Of a DNA stretch of 64,000 bases, positions 32,993 to 45,300 are shown piece by piece; the first letter of the stretch is position 1, and the number at the start of each line of letters is the position of its first letter. This DNA is from Rhineura floridana (lineage: Eukaryota; Chordata; Lepidosauria; Squamata; Rhineuridae): assembly GCF_030035675.1 (NCBI RefSeq), contig NC_084482.1, positions 217,519,943 through 217,583,942 of the forward strand, read 5' to 3'. The notes below the pieces were generated by a model. It did not search any database and was not told the origin of the DNA. It saw only the letters and a program-made list of their open reading frames with translations. The translations under genes were made by a program, and so were the position numbers.

Positions 32993-35900
32993 GTAAGTAA
33001 TTGTGCAATTGAGTGTTAGAAGAAATTAAACCAGAACTATCATTAGAAGCTAAAATGATGAAACTGAGGTTGTCATACTTTGGACACATCATGAGAAGAC
33101 ATGATTCACTAGAAAAGACAATAATGCTGGGAAAACGGAAGGGAGTAGAAAAAGAGGAAGGCCAAACAAGAGATGGATTGATTCCATAAAGGAAGCCACA
33201 GACCTGAACTTACAAGATCTGAACAGGGTGGTTCATGACAGATGCTATTGGAGGTCTCTGATTCATAGGGTTGCCGTAACTCATAGTCAGCTTGAAGGCA
33301 CATAACAACATCAAATGCTCAAAGATTAACTGAATGCTACTCAACCCAAACCCATTCTTCCTGTTTTGCTATAGGAGTGCAATTCCACAGTGGAGCAATA
33401 TGAACACTCAGGGCACACCATCTTGTTCAAATCCATGCTGTTTTCACCAGTTGATGAGGTTCACTTTAAATGAACAGGTTCATTTAAATAACAGATTAAA
33501 GAAGAGTGAGGGTGTTTTTCCCCTAGCATAATTTTAACCAAAAACAGCAAACTCTTTGGCTGTTTATTTATTTCTTCTTTTGTTTAAAATATATTGCTGT
33601 CCCACTCTTCTACCCTACAGTGCGGCACTCAGGGGGGCTCATAATGCAATCATCCACAGTAAAACACTGAAATATAGATAAAAAATACGTAAAATACAGT
33701 TAACCAATTCAAGGCGAGTGATATTGAAAGGGGACTAAAGAGGCAAAACAAGATACAGGGGGGAAAGAAAATCAGTTTCAGGCTATACCTGTGAATCTTT
33801 TCAAACAGCTGCATGGATAATTTGGAGGTTTTGCACTGGAGGTTGCACAGTGTCTCTGGCACTGGAGTTGTACACATCTACCTCACCTTTGCAACGAGGA
33901 TACCCCCCAACGTTTGCAGAGCTTGGAAAAGTTACTTTTTTGAACTACAACTCCCATCAGCCCAATCCAGTGGCCATGCTGGCTGGGGCTGATGGGAGTT
34001 GTAGTTCAAAAAGTGGGCATTAGGGATGGGGGAGATGTTTGATTCAGTTCTCATTTAAAGCTGAATGTATCAAATCCTCACATTCCGAAACAATATGAGG
34101 ACTGAAACACAGGCATCCTTCGAAATGCGCACTTATCCAGATTTTGCGATGCAGTTCCCCAACCAACCAATGTTTACAAAAATGGTTCTGACTGAGCACG
34201 GGTATCCTTCTAAGAATGAACTTGAGAGGTTTTGAATTGGCTAGAAATATCTTTTAAGTTGCAAAGTAAGGAATTTTCCATGTTTTCTTAAAGAAAAGGT
34301 GGCATTGAGACACCATGTATATTTATCTGCAGGAGTCCTGATATAATTTTCCTCCACAATCTGGCCTTCCTCTTTGCCATTCATGAGGTCAACCAAGATC
34401 CCAGGCTCTTGCCCAATGTCACCCTGGGCTACAACATCTATGAGAACTATTTCAATGCAAGAATCACATACAATGCTGTGGTAGATCTGCTGTCTACTGG
34501 GAATGCGAATATTCCAAATTACAGGTGTGGAAAGCAAAATGACACCCTGGCTTTTCTAGAAGGCGCCGACTCAGAAATCTCCATCCTGATTTCAAACATG
34601 CTGGACATCTACAAAATCCCACAGGTATGATTTGTGGGTTTAGCCCAATCACACTTTGCTTTGAAAGACCCTTGGCTGTCTGGGAGATAAACCTACTGCT
34701 TGCCTCTGGTTTCTTCTGACTTTTCAGCTTCTTTCTTTCTTCATGAAGGATCAGATTATAATTGTGTTAAACTTCCCTCCGCTAAGAATAAACAAAGAGT
34801 CTATTATAAACCGAGGGAATGATATTGTATCTAGGGCTTGGCAACCTCAATATGTGTCTTAGGAAAGCGTTTGACCCAAATAATAACTGGCAGGGGGCAG
34901 GGCAATGGAAAGACACAAAAAATGGTGCTCATTAAAAGGCCTTCAGCTGTTTTGGGGTGGGGAGGAATTACTGTTTTTCTCTAGCTTTACACAATGTTTT
35001 AGGATCTTTTTTTTTTTTAAACTTTCTATCACTTTATAGCAGGGGTAGCCTGTGATTTAGAACATGTAGAGACAGTGTGTATTAAAGAGACCTGAGAGTT
35101 CCTCTCATAAATTAATGGTTCTGGGTCAAGCCAGTTTCTTTGGTCAGTTGATGGACTTAATCTACATGTCTTTTGGTGCAGGAGATTCCTATTGCTATAG
35201 GAACTCTTGCAGGAGAGTGATTCCCCCCCCCTCTCCCAGTGAAGTAGTTTTTGTGTCTATGAGCTAGTTTGGTGCGGAGCTGCAAAGATAAAGAGAGACT
35301 TATTTATTTATTTATTTATTATTTGATTTATATCCCACCCTTCCTCCCAGCAGGAGGACTTGCCTCGCACTCTGTACTGAACTCACAGCTATGGCTTTGG
35401 GAAGCCTCCCCTTGAAACCTAAAATGGATGGAATTCTCTCACCACTCAAAAACTGGGGTGCAACAGTACATTAAAAGTACAAGAGCCTGCCCACGTAGGT
35501 TGCCTGCAGGCTGCAGATGTTATGCATGCTGTTGATGTTAAATTAACATACCTCATTTGAGTTACAGCCAATAGTCATTTATCTCTACAGTTTGGAAGGT
35601 GTGGTCCTATGTAAACATCTCCGGCTGCCATCCAATGCAGGCTCTTTTGGGAGAAATCTGAACACAGGGTGGCTTTATTCTAGTTCCACGGGACTTGAAC
35701 TTCTTGCTACCTCATGTGGAAGTACAGATAGAAATGGGTGAATGGGGTGGGAACAGAAAGAGATGGAGAGGGCTTTAGTGGGGAATCAGAGGTTTGTCTA
35801 CACATTGTTATAATAAAACTGGCCAATGTTTTAATTTTTTTTAAATAAAAGCAAAGTATATATATGATACAGCCGGTATAGCACAGTGGGGAGCAGAGCC

Positions 35901-38900
35901 TGGCTGGGAATCCAGAGTCTGTGAGTTCAAATCCCCGCTTGTGTCTCCTGGGGGTCAAAGGCCAGCTAAAGATCACCCCACAGTGAGTGGCTCAAGGGTT
36001 ACGTGCCCTGCCACCTGGGCAGCCGTGGGCAAGCTGCAGAGTCCCAAGGAGCCCAGTTGCCCCCCAGCTGGCAGTTGTGGACAAAGAAGGGGCTGGCTTG
36101 TGCAGTCGTGGCAAGCTGAGCAGGCCCTAGCCAGCTGGGGAGGACCAGCCTCAGAGGGAGGCAATGGGAAACCCCCTCTGAATACAGCTTACCATGAACA
36201 CCCTGTTCATAGGGTCTCCATACGTCGGGATCGACTTGAAAGCAGTCCATTTGTATAGATTTGTATGTTTATAATTTATTAATTGCATTCAAGGGTGTAG
36301 TCTTCCAGGGTCTCATGGGATCTTAGACCCCATACTTTTTTGGGACCAGGGTCCCAGCAGGGTTCCAATATCTCCTGCATCCTGCGAGCCGATCAGCATG
36401 AAAAGGGAGTGTGTTAGCCACTAAGAAGAGTCTTCTCACATGCTTCCTTGTCCTTTCCTGCTGATTGGAGCCAATCGAAGTGAAAGGAGGTGAGTCAGCC
36501 ACAGAGAAGACTCTTCTCAGCAGCTATCACTCTTCATATGTCCTTTATATGTCGGCCCAAGGGAAATATTCCTGGAAAATATCTTGTTTAGTGGTGTAGT
36601 GGTTAAGGTGTTGGACTACAACCTGGGAGACCGGGGTTTGAATCCCCACACAGACATGAAGCTCACTGGGTGACTTTGGGCCAGTCACTGCCTCCCAGCC
36701 TCAGAGGAAGGCAATGGTCAACCCCCTCTGAATACCGCTTACCATGAAAACCCTATTCATAGGGTTGCCATAAGTCGGGATCGACTTGAAGGCAGTCCAT
36801 GATGATGATGATATATATGATATATTACGTTAGTTAAAAGTTCATCAGTTGTGATGAGAGGGGTTAAAGGTGTCCCCTTTTGTCCTTGATCCTCCTTTCT
36901 CCCTTTCTCTGACATAACCTTTCATTCCTAGGGAGAAAAGTAAAGCTTCATGCTTGGGGTGCATCTATCTTTGCGATGTATGGGTTGATCCTTCATCCTA
37001 ATGATACGCATTTCCCTTGTTTAGGCTGATAGGTTTCTGACTTTTGTCCTGAAAACAAAGGCAACACTAATCTTTTCCATTCCTTACCAGGTTAGTTACA
37101 GTTTTGTATCCCATGACCTTGGCGATAAAACTCTGTTCCCTTTTTTCTACCGGATGGTCCCAAAGGAAGAATACAAGTATGCAGGGATTGTCAAGTTGCT
37201 CCTGCATTTCAGATGGACGTGGATCGGTCTCTTTGCTCCAGACAATGACAATGGAGAAAGGTTCATGAGGATCTTGACACCCATGCTCACCTCGAATGGC
37301 ATTTGTGTTGCCATCTCACAAAGAATCCCAGAACGGAACAAGGCTGAATTGTCAATTACCATTGATTCAGATCTCACATGGAGACAAGTCAGAGTATTTG
37401 TTTACCATGCAGAGACTCGCTCTTTTTACAATGGAATATTCCTTATTAATCTAATACTCAAAGTGTTGGTAGAGGCCACTGAAGGGAAAGTCTGGATCAC
37501 AACAGCTTTCTGGGACATCGCCTCAACATTGTCTGACAGTAGGTTACACCTCCAGCACAGCCACCTTTTTTTTTCCTTCTTAATCCAGATAAAGAATACT
37601 CCAAAGCTTGCAGATTTTGAGCGGATTCACAACACTCCTTACTTGAACAAAGCATTTCATTGTTTCTGTTCAAAGCATGTGTTGTCTGTGAAAGAACAAG
37701 AAAGATGTGAACAGATATTGCCCCTCGGTGAGCTTGCAGAAACTCTGTCTCAGGACAACTACAACATTTACAGCAGTGTCCGGGCCGTGGCTCATTGTTT
37801 AAATGCTGCATTCTCTTCCAGATCCAAGAGGCTGGTGATGATGGGTAGAGGAGAGAGGTTGGAACCTCAGAAGCTACAACCATGGCAGGTATTTCCTTTT
37901 AACTCCAATGTAAATGACAATTTGTAATCATAGTGTTGGGGAGAGGTTGTAGGCCAGGAATCCCCAGCCTACAGATTTCTGACCAGCCTCTGTCTGAAGA
38001 CCAAGACCCCAGGAAGGAAGAGCCCACCACCCCTCTAGGCAATTGTTTCCATTATCAAACCACTCTTAGAACCAAGATGTTCCTCCTGATGTTCAACCAA
38101 GACCCATTGACTCTAGTCTTGCCCTCTGGTGCAGCAGATGACAAGTCTTTGCCCTCTTCTATGGAACTGAGAACATTTCCAAGCAGAGCAGCCTGTTGGC
38201 ATCTTGCAGATTCCTGATGCAGCTGCAGTTGCTGGGGTTTCTTGTGCAGATCCCCCTTCGGACCTTCCTCCAGCAGCTTCAGAGGCCATCTAGCACATGG
38301 GGAAAGCTATGAGACTCACCCACCCCTTTTAGGCAAGGTGGGACTGTGCTCAGCACCTGCTATGGCTCCTTTGAGTCTGCTGTGAACCACCCTCAGGGGC
38401 TCTACAGCATTTGCATAGGAGTTTTCTCAGACATGGGAGGCCTGATGGGATCAGCCTGCCCTTCCCTTGTCTCCAGACTGGGCAGATGCCGTAGAGATTT
38501 CTTGGCTCTTTTATTATCTAACTGGCTAGAGTCACCTCTCTGGTCTAGTGGGAACATTTTGAATTTTGGGGGAAACAATACAAAGTACAGTGGCTCCCCT
38601 TCACAAATTGGCTGCCGTGGGATGTGTGGCACGACACAAAAAGGCTGCTGCATCTTAAAGAGGAGAGGCTGGACCACAAAACTGGCATGTCTCCCTCCCA
38701 CAATCAGCAACTTTATCAGTAGGGAAAAGGCACCTGTATTATGTTGAAATAAGCAACAACTTTTCATTGATACCCACTGTATTGAGAGGAACAAGCCACT
38801 ACGAGGTTAATGTAGCTTGGCCCAGGGACAGAAAGTGGCCTTCCCACAGCTTGGAAAAGTTAGTTTTTTTGAACTACAACTCCCATCAGCCCCAGCCAGC

Positions 38901-39249
38901 ATGGCCATTGGATTGGGCTGATGGGAGTTGTAGTTCAAAAAAGTAACATTTCCAAGCTCTGGGCCTTCCTGAAGCCACTTCAGGTAGTGAGTTTCGTTTC
39001 TCTTTGGCCTTTCCTTTCTGCTTCTTGTGTTGCCAGTAATAGCTGGCGTTGTTAAGAGCCAGTTCAAACCTTATAGCCGTGTCTGTTTTCCATGGAATGA
39101 TACAAAAATCTATTCTGCAACCTCTCAGTCACTGCCGTCCTCATACAGACGCTCTTTGCACCTCTCCTCTGTTCAGAATGGAAGGGAGTGTCGGCATCCA
39201 AACTTGGCATCCAATTAAATGTGGGTGTGTTTATGGGGGCATGTCCCAT

Positions 39250-39323
<74 letters not shown>

Positions 39324-42300
39324 ATCTTTATTTATACCCCGCCCTTTTTCCAAACTGGAACTCAAGGCGGCTTCCAGATAAAAACAAGTACGCATCATTA
39401 AGAACCTATAAAAATATAAAACATATAAACATAAAATCAACATTAAAACAGGATTAATCTATTAAGATGTTAAAACCAATTACTCTTAAAATACTGCAAC
39501 CTAGTTTAGGAGCATACAGGCAAAACAATAACATACAGCATCCTCTTCAGTCACAACCCTTAAAGCCTTCAGTTCCAAAGGCCTGCCGGAAGAAAAAAGT
39601 CTTTAGCTGTCGGCGGAAAGACTGCACAGAGGAGGCCATTCTTGCCTCCCTAGGGAGGGAGTTCCAGAGCCTAGGGGCAGCCACCGAAAAGGCCCTATCT
39701 CGTGTCCCCACCAGTCGCACTTGTGAAGGTGTTGGGATCGTGAGAAGGGTCTCTCCTGAAGATCTCAGGGCCCGGGCAGGTTCATATAGGGAGATACGGT
39801 CTGACAGATAGCCTGGACCTAAGCCGTATAGGGCTTTATAGGTCATAACCAGCACTTTGAATTGTGTCCGGAAACAGACTGGCAGGCAGTGGAGCTGTTG
39901 CAGCAGGGGAGTTGTATGGTCCCTGTAACCAGCCCCAGTTAACATTCTGGCTGCAGCTCATTGCACCAGGTGAAGTTTCCGAACAGTCTTCAAAGGCAGC
40001 CCCACATAGAGCGTGTTACAGTAGTCTAAGCGGGATGTAACTCAGGCATGTGTCACCATAGCCAGATCGGATTACTCCAGGAACGGGCGCAGTTGGCGCA
40101 CTAATCTTAACTGTGCAAAAGCATTCCTGGCCACCGCAGAAACCTGGGCCTCCAGGTTTAAGGCTGAGTCCAGGAGCACACCCAAACTGCGAACCTGCGT
40201 CTTCAGGGGGATTGTAACCCCATCCAGCACAGGCTGAACCCCTATTCCCTGATCCACCTTTCGACTGACTAGGAGCACCTCTGTCTTGTCTGGATTAAGC
40301 TTCAGCTTGTTCACCCTCATCCAGTCCACCACTGCTGTCAGACACTGGTTTAGAACCGAGACAGTTTCCTTGGAATTAGGTGTAAAGGAGAAGTAGAGTT
40401 GGGTGTCATCTGCATACTGGTGGCACCAAACCCCAAATCTCCGGACAACCTCTCCCAGCGGTTTCATGTAGATATTAAATAGCATGGGGGACAGAACTGA
40501 ACCCTGAGGGACCCCACAGGCCAACGGCCAAGGAGTTGAACAGGAATCCCCTAGCACCACCTTCTGGGTTCGACCCTCCAGGAAGGAACGGAGCCATCGT
40601 AAAACGGTGCCCCCAAGTCCCATCCCGGTAAGGCGACCCAGAAGGATACCATGGTCGATGGTATCGAAAGCCGATGAGAGGTGCAACAGAACCAACAGGG
40701 ACACACTCCCCCTGTCCAGTTCTCTGCGTAGGTCATCTACCAAGGCGACCAAAGCCGTCTCCGTCCCATAAGCAGGTCTGAAACCAGACTGAAATGGATC
40801 TAGATAATCCGTTTCATCCAGGAATCCCTGTAGTTGGGAGGCCACCACACACTCTATTACCTTGCCCAGGAATGGGATATTAGACACTGGTCGATAATTA
40901 TCCAGAATAGAGGGGTCCAGGGAGGGCTTTTTCAACAAAGGCCATACAACTGCCTCCTTTAGGCACATTGGAACTCTGCCTTGTTGTAGGGAGGCATTGG
41001 CCACTTCCTTCACCCACTCGGCTAGGCCCCCTCTGGCACTTTTAATAAGCCAGGAAGGGCAAGGGTCTAACAGACATGTGGTGGGCCTCACCTCTCCAAG
41101 GATCCTGTCCACATCCTCGGGTTGTACAAGCTGAAAAGAATCCATTATTATTGGACAAGCAGGAGCCAAAGTTACATCCACTGAGCCTGTATCAACTATA
41201 GCATCCAAGTCGGAACAAATCTGAACGATTTTGTCTGCGAAGTGTCGTGCAAATTCTTGACAGTGGGCTGATGAGTGGTCTATATTACCCTCTCAGGGGC
41301 CAGAATGTAGGAGACCCCTGACCACTCGAAACAGCTCTGCTGGTCGGCTCCCCGCAGACACAATGGTGGCTGAAAAGAATAATTTCTTTGCTGCCTGCAC
41401 TGCCATGGAGTAGGCCTTCAGATAGGCTCTAGCCCGTGTTCGGTCAGACTCGCTCCAAGTCTTCCGCCAATGTCGCTCTAGTCTCCGTCTCATTTGTTTC
41501 ATCACCATCAGCTCCCTGGTAAACCAGGGAGCTGGTTTGGCTCCATTCGTGAGAGGGGACGCTCAGCAGCGATCATGTCCACCGCCCTGGCCATTTCCCC
41601 ATTCCAGAGGTCAGCCAGAGCTTCAACAGAATCGCCTGCCGAGGTGACAGGAAAAACCCCAAGAGCTCTCAGGAAACCATATGGATCCATCAGCCTCCTG
41701 GGGCGGACCATCCTAATTGGTCCCCCACCCCTGCAGAGGTTTTGAGTCCCAGTGAGTCTAAACCCAACCAGGTAGTGATATGTCCATGACAACGGAACTA
41801 CAGAGAGTTCCTCCACACCAAGATCACCATCATCCCATCCAGCACAGAACACAAGGTCCAGAAGAGGCCAAGCCAGTGCTAGCAGGAAGAACAAACAGTC
41901 GCACATGCATTGTCAACTTTTGAAGGGATATTTACTGAGGTGGGCACGATAGGAGGCACTGACAAGTGCACTGGCGCCCAGGGGTGCCACATTGGTGGTG
42001 ACCCCCTCTTACTGACTTGAATGGTAAAATGGAAATGGAATGCCTTCCAGTCAATCCCAACTTATGGCTACCCTATGAATAGGGTTTTCATGGTAAGCGG
42101 TATTCCAAGGGGGTTTCCCATTGCCTCCCTCTGAGGCTAGTCCTCCCCAGCTGGCTAGGGCCTTCTCTGCTTGCCACAGCTGCACAAACCAGCCCCTTCC
42201 TTATCCGCAACTGCCAGCTGGGGGGCAACTGGGCTCCTTGGGACTATGCAGTTTGCCCACGGCTGCACAGGTGGCAGGGTACATAACCCCTGAGCCACTC

Positions 42301-45300
42301 ACTGTGGGGTGATCTTTAGCTGGCCCTTGACCCCCAGGAGACACGAGCGGGGATTTCAACTCGCAGACTCTGGACTCCCAGCCAGGCTCTCCTCCCCACC
42401 ATGCTATACCAGCTGTGACTTGAATGGTAGCCTTTCTCAAAATGCTGAAACAGGATGAAGGGACTCAAGAATGGAAAACACAGGTGGTTTTAAAAAGAAA
42501 TGAATATCAAGAAAACTAAAGACAAGGAGCACAATTCCAAAAGGCTGATGCCCTTTGGACAGAACACCCATGTCTCCTTTTCTCTGTCATTTTAGCTCCA
42601 CCCTTTTCTGAGAAAGTTTGCCTTTTATAATACTTCCATTAATGGAGTATATTTGGATGGAAATGGAGAACTGGCAGCCAACTTGGATATTTTGACGTGG
42701 GTGGTGTGGCCTAACACCTCAGTTGCTTCAACTAAAATTGGGCGTCAACAGCAACAGGCATCCCCAGAGAAACAGTTCAGCATTGACGAGGATCCCATTG
42801 TGTGGCTTAGGGGGCTTAACCAGGTGAGGAAAAACAGGGGAGTTGATTTTATTTTTGTTTATTAATTAATTTACTATTTGATTTATATCCCGCCCTTCCT
42901 CCCAGCAGGTGACCAGGGCAGCAAACAAAAGCACTAAATAAAACATCATAAAAACAGACTTTAAAATACATTAAAACAAAACATTTTTTCAAAAAGCTTT
43001 CATGACATCTAAAAAAAGGTTAAAAACATTTTAAAAAAGGTTTGAAAACATATTAAAAAGCAATTCCAACACAGATACAGACATATGCCTCTTCAACCCT
43101 AATTTCATTGTTCCGATTTTAGATTAACAAATTCCATCAACCACCTAGAGGACATGATTGGTGGGTGATTAATAAATGTCTAAATAAATAAATAATTTCT
43201 TATTCAATATACAGAGAGAAAGGGGGCAGAGAATGGGCTTCCTCAGCCAGGCTGTTAATACACAGACTATGATACATGAGGCTGAAGTTCCGTGCAGCTG
43301 TGCCAACTTTAGGTCAGGGACTCCGAGGACAGTTAGTGAACGGAGCTCCCAGCTGCAAAAGCTGGAGTAAAACAACAGAGTGAGCCGCCTTATTTTGAGT
43401 CCAATGATTGATTCGTCTATTCATATTTGATTTATGAATTTCTTCCCATGAAACATCCCGAACTGATTGAACAATAAAAACATCCACAAAAGTAAAACAA
43501 TTCCGAATCCTGTTCAGATCTGTTGAAACGCTGACTGTTTTATTGTATTGCAACTCATCCTGGGATCCTGGGATGAAGGGTGGGCCAGAACTTCCCTGAT
43601 AAATAAAACTGAAAGAAATATTGTCTGCTCTGGTGAGCAGAAGCTCTTCAGGATGCGGGGTCCTTCCCAATCTCAGCTCTACCTTGAGAGACTGTGTACT
43701 GAATCTGGGACCTTGTGCACGCTCCGTGTGGAACAGTACGTCATATCTGTTTAAAAAACAAACTATAGAGGCTAAACTTTAGCCGTTAAAGACTTTAGGG
43801 GTTGTGCTAAATGTGTACATGGCTGGAGAAGTGAGGAAGTGGTTGCAGTCCTGGAAGTAAAGGGAATGACGCAGGGCAGGCGACAGAGGGTGGCCAGGTC
43901 GGGCCCTGGCTGAGGGCCCAAGGGTCTCCTGAAGGGCCCCTCCTTAGGGTGGGTGGGTAGAGCTCCCTTCCACAATCCGTGGCAGCATCAGCTCCTGACT
44001 CTGCCATGGATTACAGAGAAGGAAGTCCCAGGCACCCCCCTACTACCACGCAGGCCTGTGATGTCCACCTGCATGCCCCACCTACTTCTCCCTTGAGGTA
44101 AATTCTGGTTGCACTGCGGGAGCAACCCTGCCATCAACCAAGATGGTGGCCAAGGTTTCCCTAAGGGGCTGATGCCCCTGCTGCCATCTTGGTTGATGGC
44201 AGGCATGCACACACAGCACGGGCAGCATTCACCTCAAGGTAGGTAGGTGGGGCATGCATGCGTGCGGGTGCCAGGGCCCGGGGCAGGCTGGTGCCCAAGG
44301 TCCCCAGCATGACTGGCACCGGCCCTGGAGTCGCAGGTGGCTTCCAAGTCTCCAGCTCAGTCCTGAGGCTTCCCAACACACCCCTCTTTTTCTTTGATCT
44401 TCCTTCTCTTTACGATTAGATGTTGCCTCATTCAAGGTGCACCAAAAATTGCCTCCCTGGATACGTCAAGGTGATTCAGGAAGGAAAGCCACTTTGCTGC
44501 TACACTTGTGCTCTGTGTGCTGAAGGGACAATCTCGGCTCAGGAAGGTAAGGGATTCCAGAGGGAAAGGAAGCCCTTAAGAACATACCACAGTCAGAGGC
44601 AGTATGCTTCCGAATACCAGTTGCTGGAAACTGAAGTGCTCTTGTGCTCGGGTCCTGTGTGCTGGCTTCCCACAGAGTCAACTGGTTGGCCACTGTGAGA
44701 ACAGGATGTTGGACTAGATGGGCCACTGGCCTGATCCAGCAGGCTCTTCTTATGTTCTTAAGTCAGACCATTGGTCTATCTACCTCAGCATTGTCTGCTC
44801 TGACTGGCATTGTCTCTACCGGTTGTCAGACATGGGTCTCTGTCCTATCTAGAGATGCCAAGTATTGAATGTGGGAAGTTCTGCAGGCAAAATAAATCCT
44901 CTGCCGCTGAATCACAGCGCTTTCTGGAACAGGGTGGCCTTTGCAGGGCAGGACAAAGATTCTTCAGGATGTATATTCCGAAAGATTGTTTTGCTTTCAG
45001 AAATTCTGAAACTTGGATCCTTAATTTCAATTCAAAACATATATTTTATGGAATACAAATTAATACAGATATATCATATTGACCCAAACATAGGCCACAC
45101 CCCTACTGCGGGGAATAGGTATTCACTGAAAATCAATTACAGGAAATGTGTTTTTAAATTTGTATATTTGTTTTTAATGTTTTAATTGTTGTAAACCGCC
45201 CGGAGAGCTTCGGCTATGGGGCGGTATACAAATGTAATAAATGAATAAATATATAAATAAATAAGTAAGTAAAAGAACTAAGAAAGTGTCCAATCAGACA

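Noticed and set aside
39188-39457. Proteins made of long tyrosine, isoleucine or asparagine runs
   Set aside because: They are translations of the ATT microsatellite in three frames.
41508-41906. Host gene encoding a secreted-looking protein
   Set aside because: It is the upstream part of the reversed L2 reading frame region in the V2R intron.
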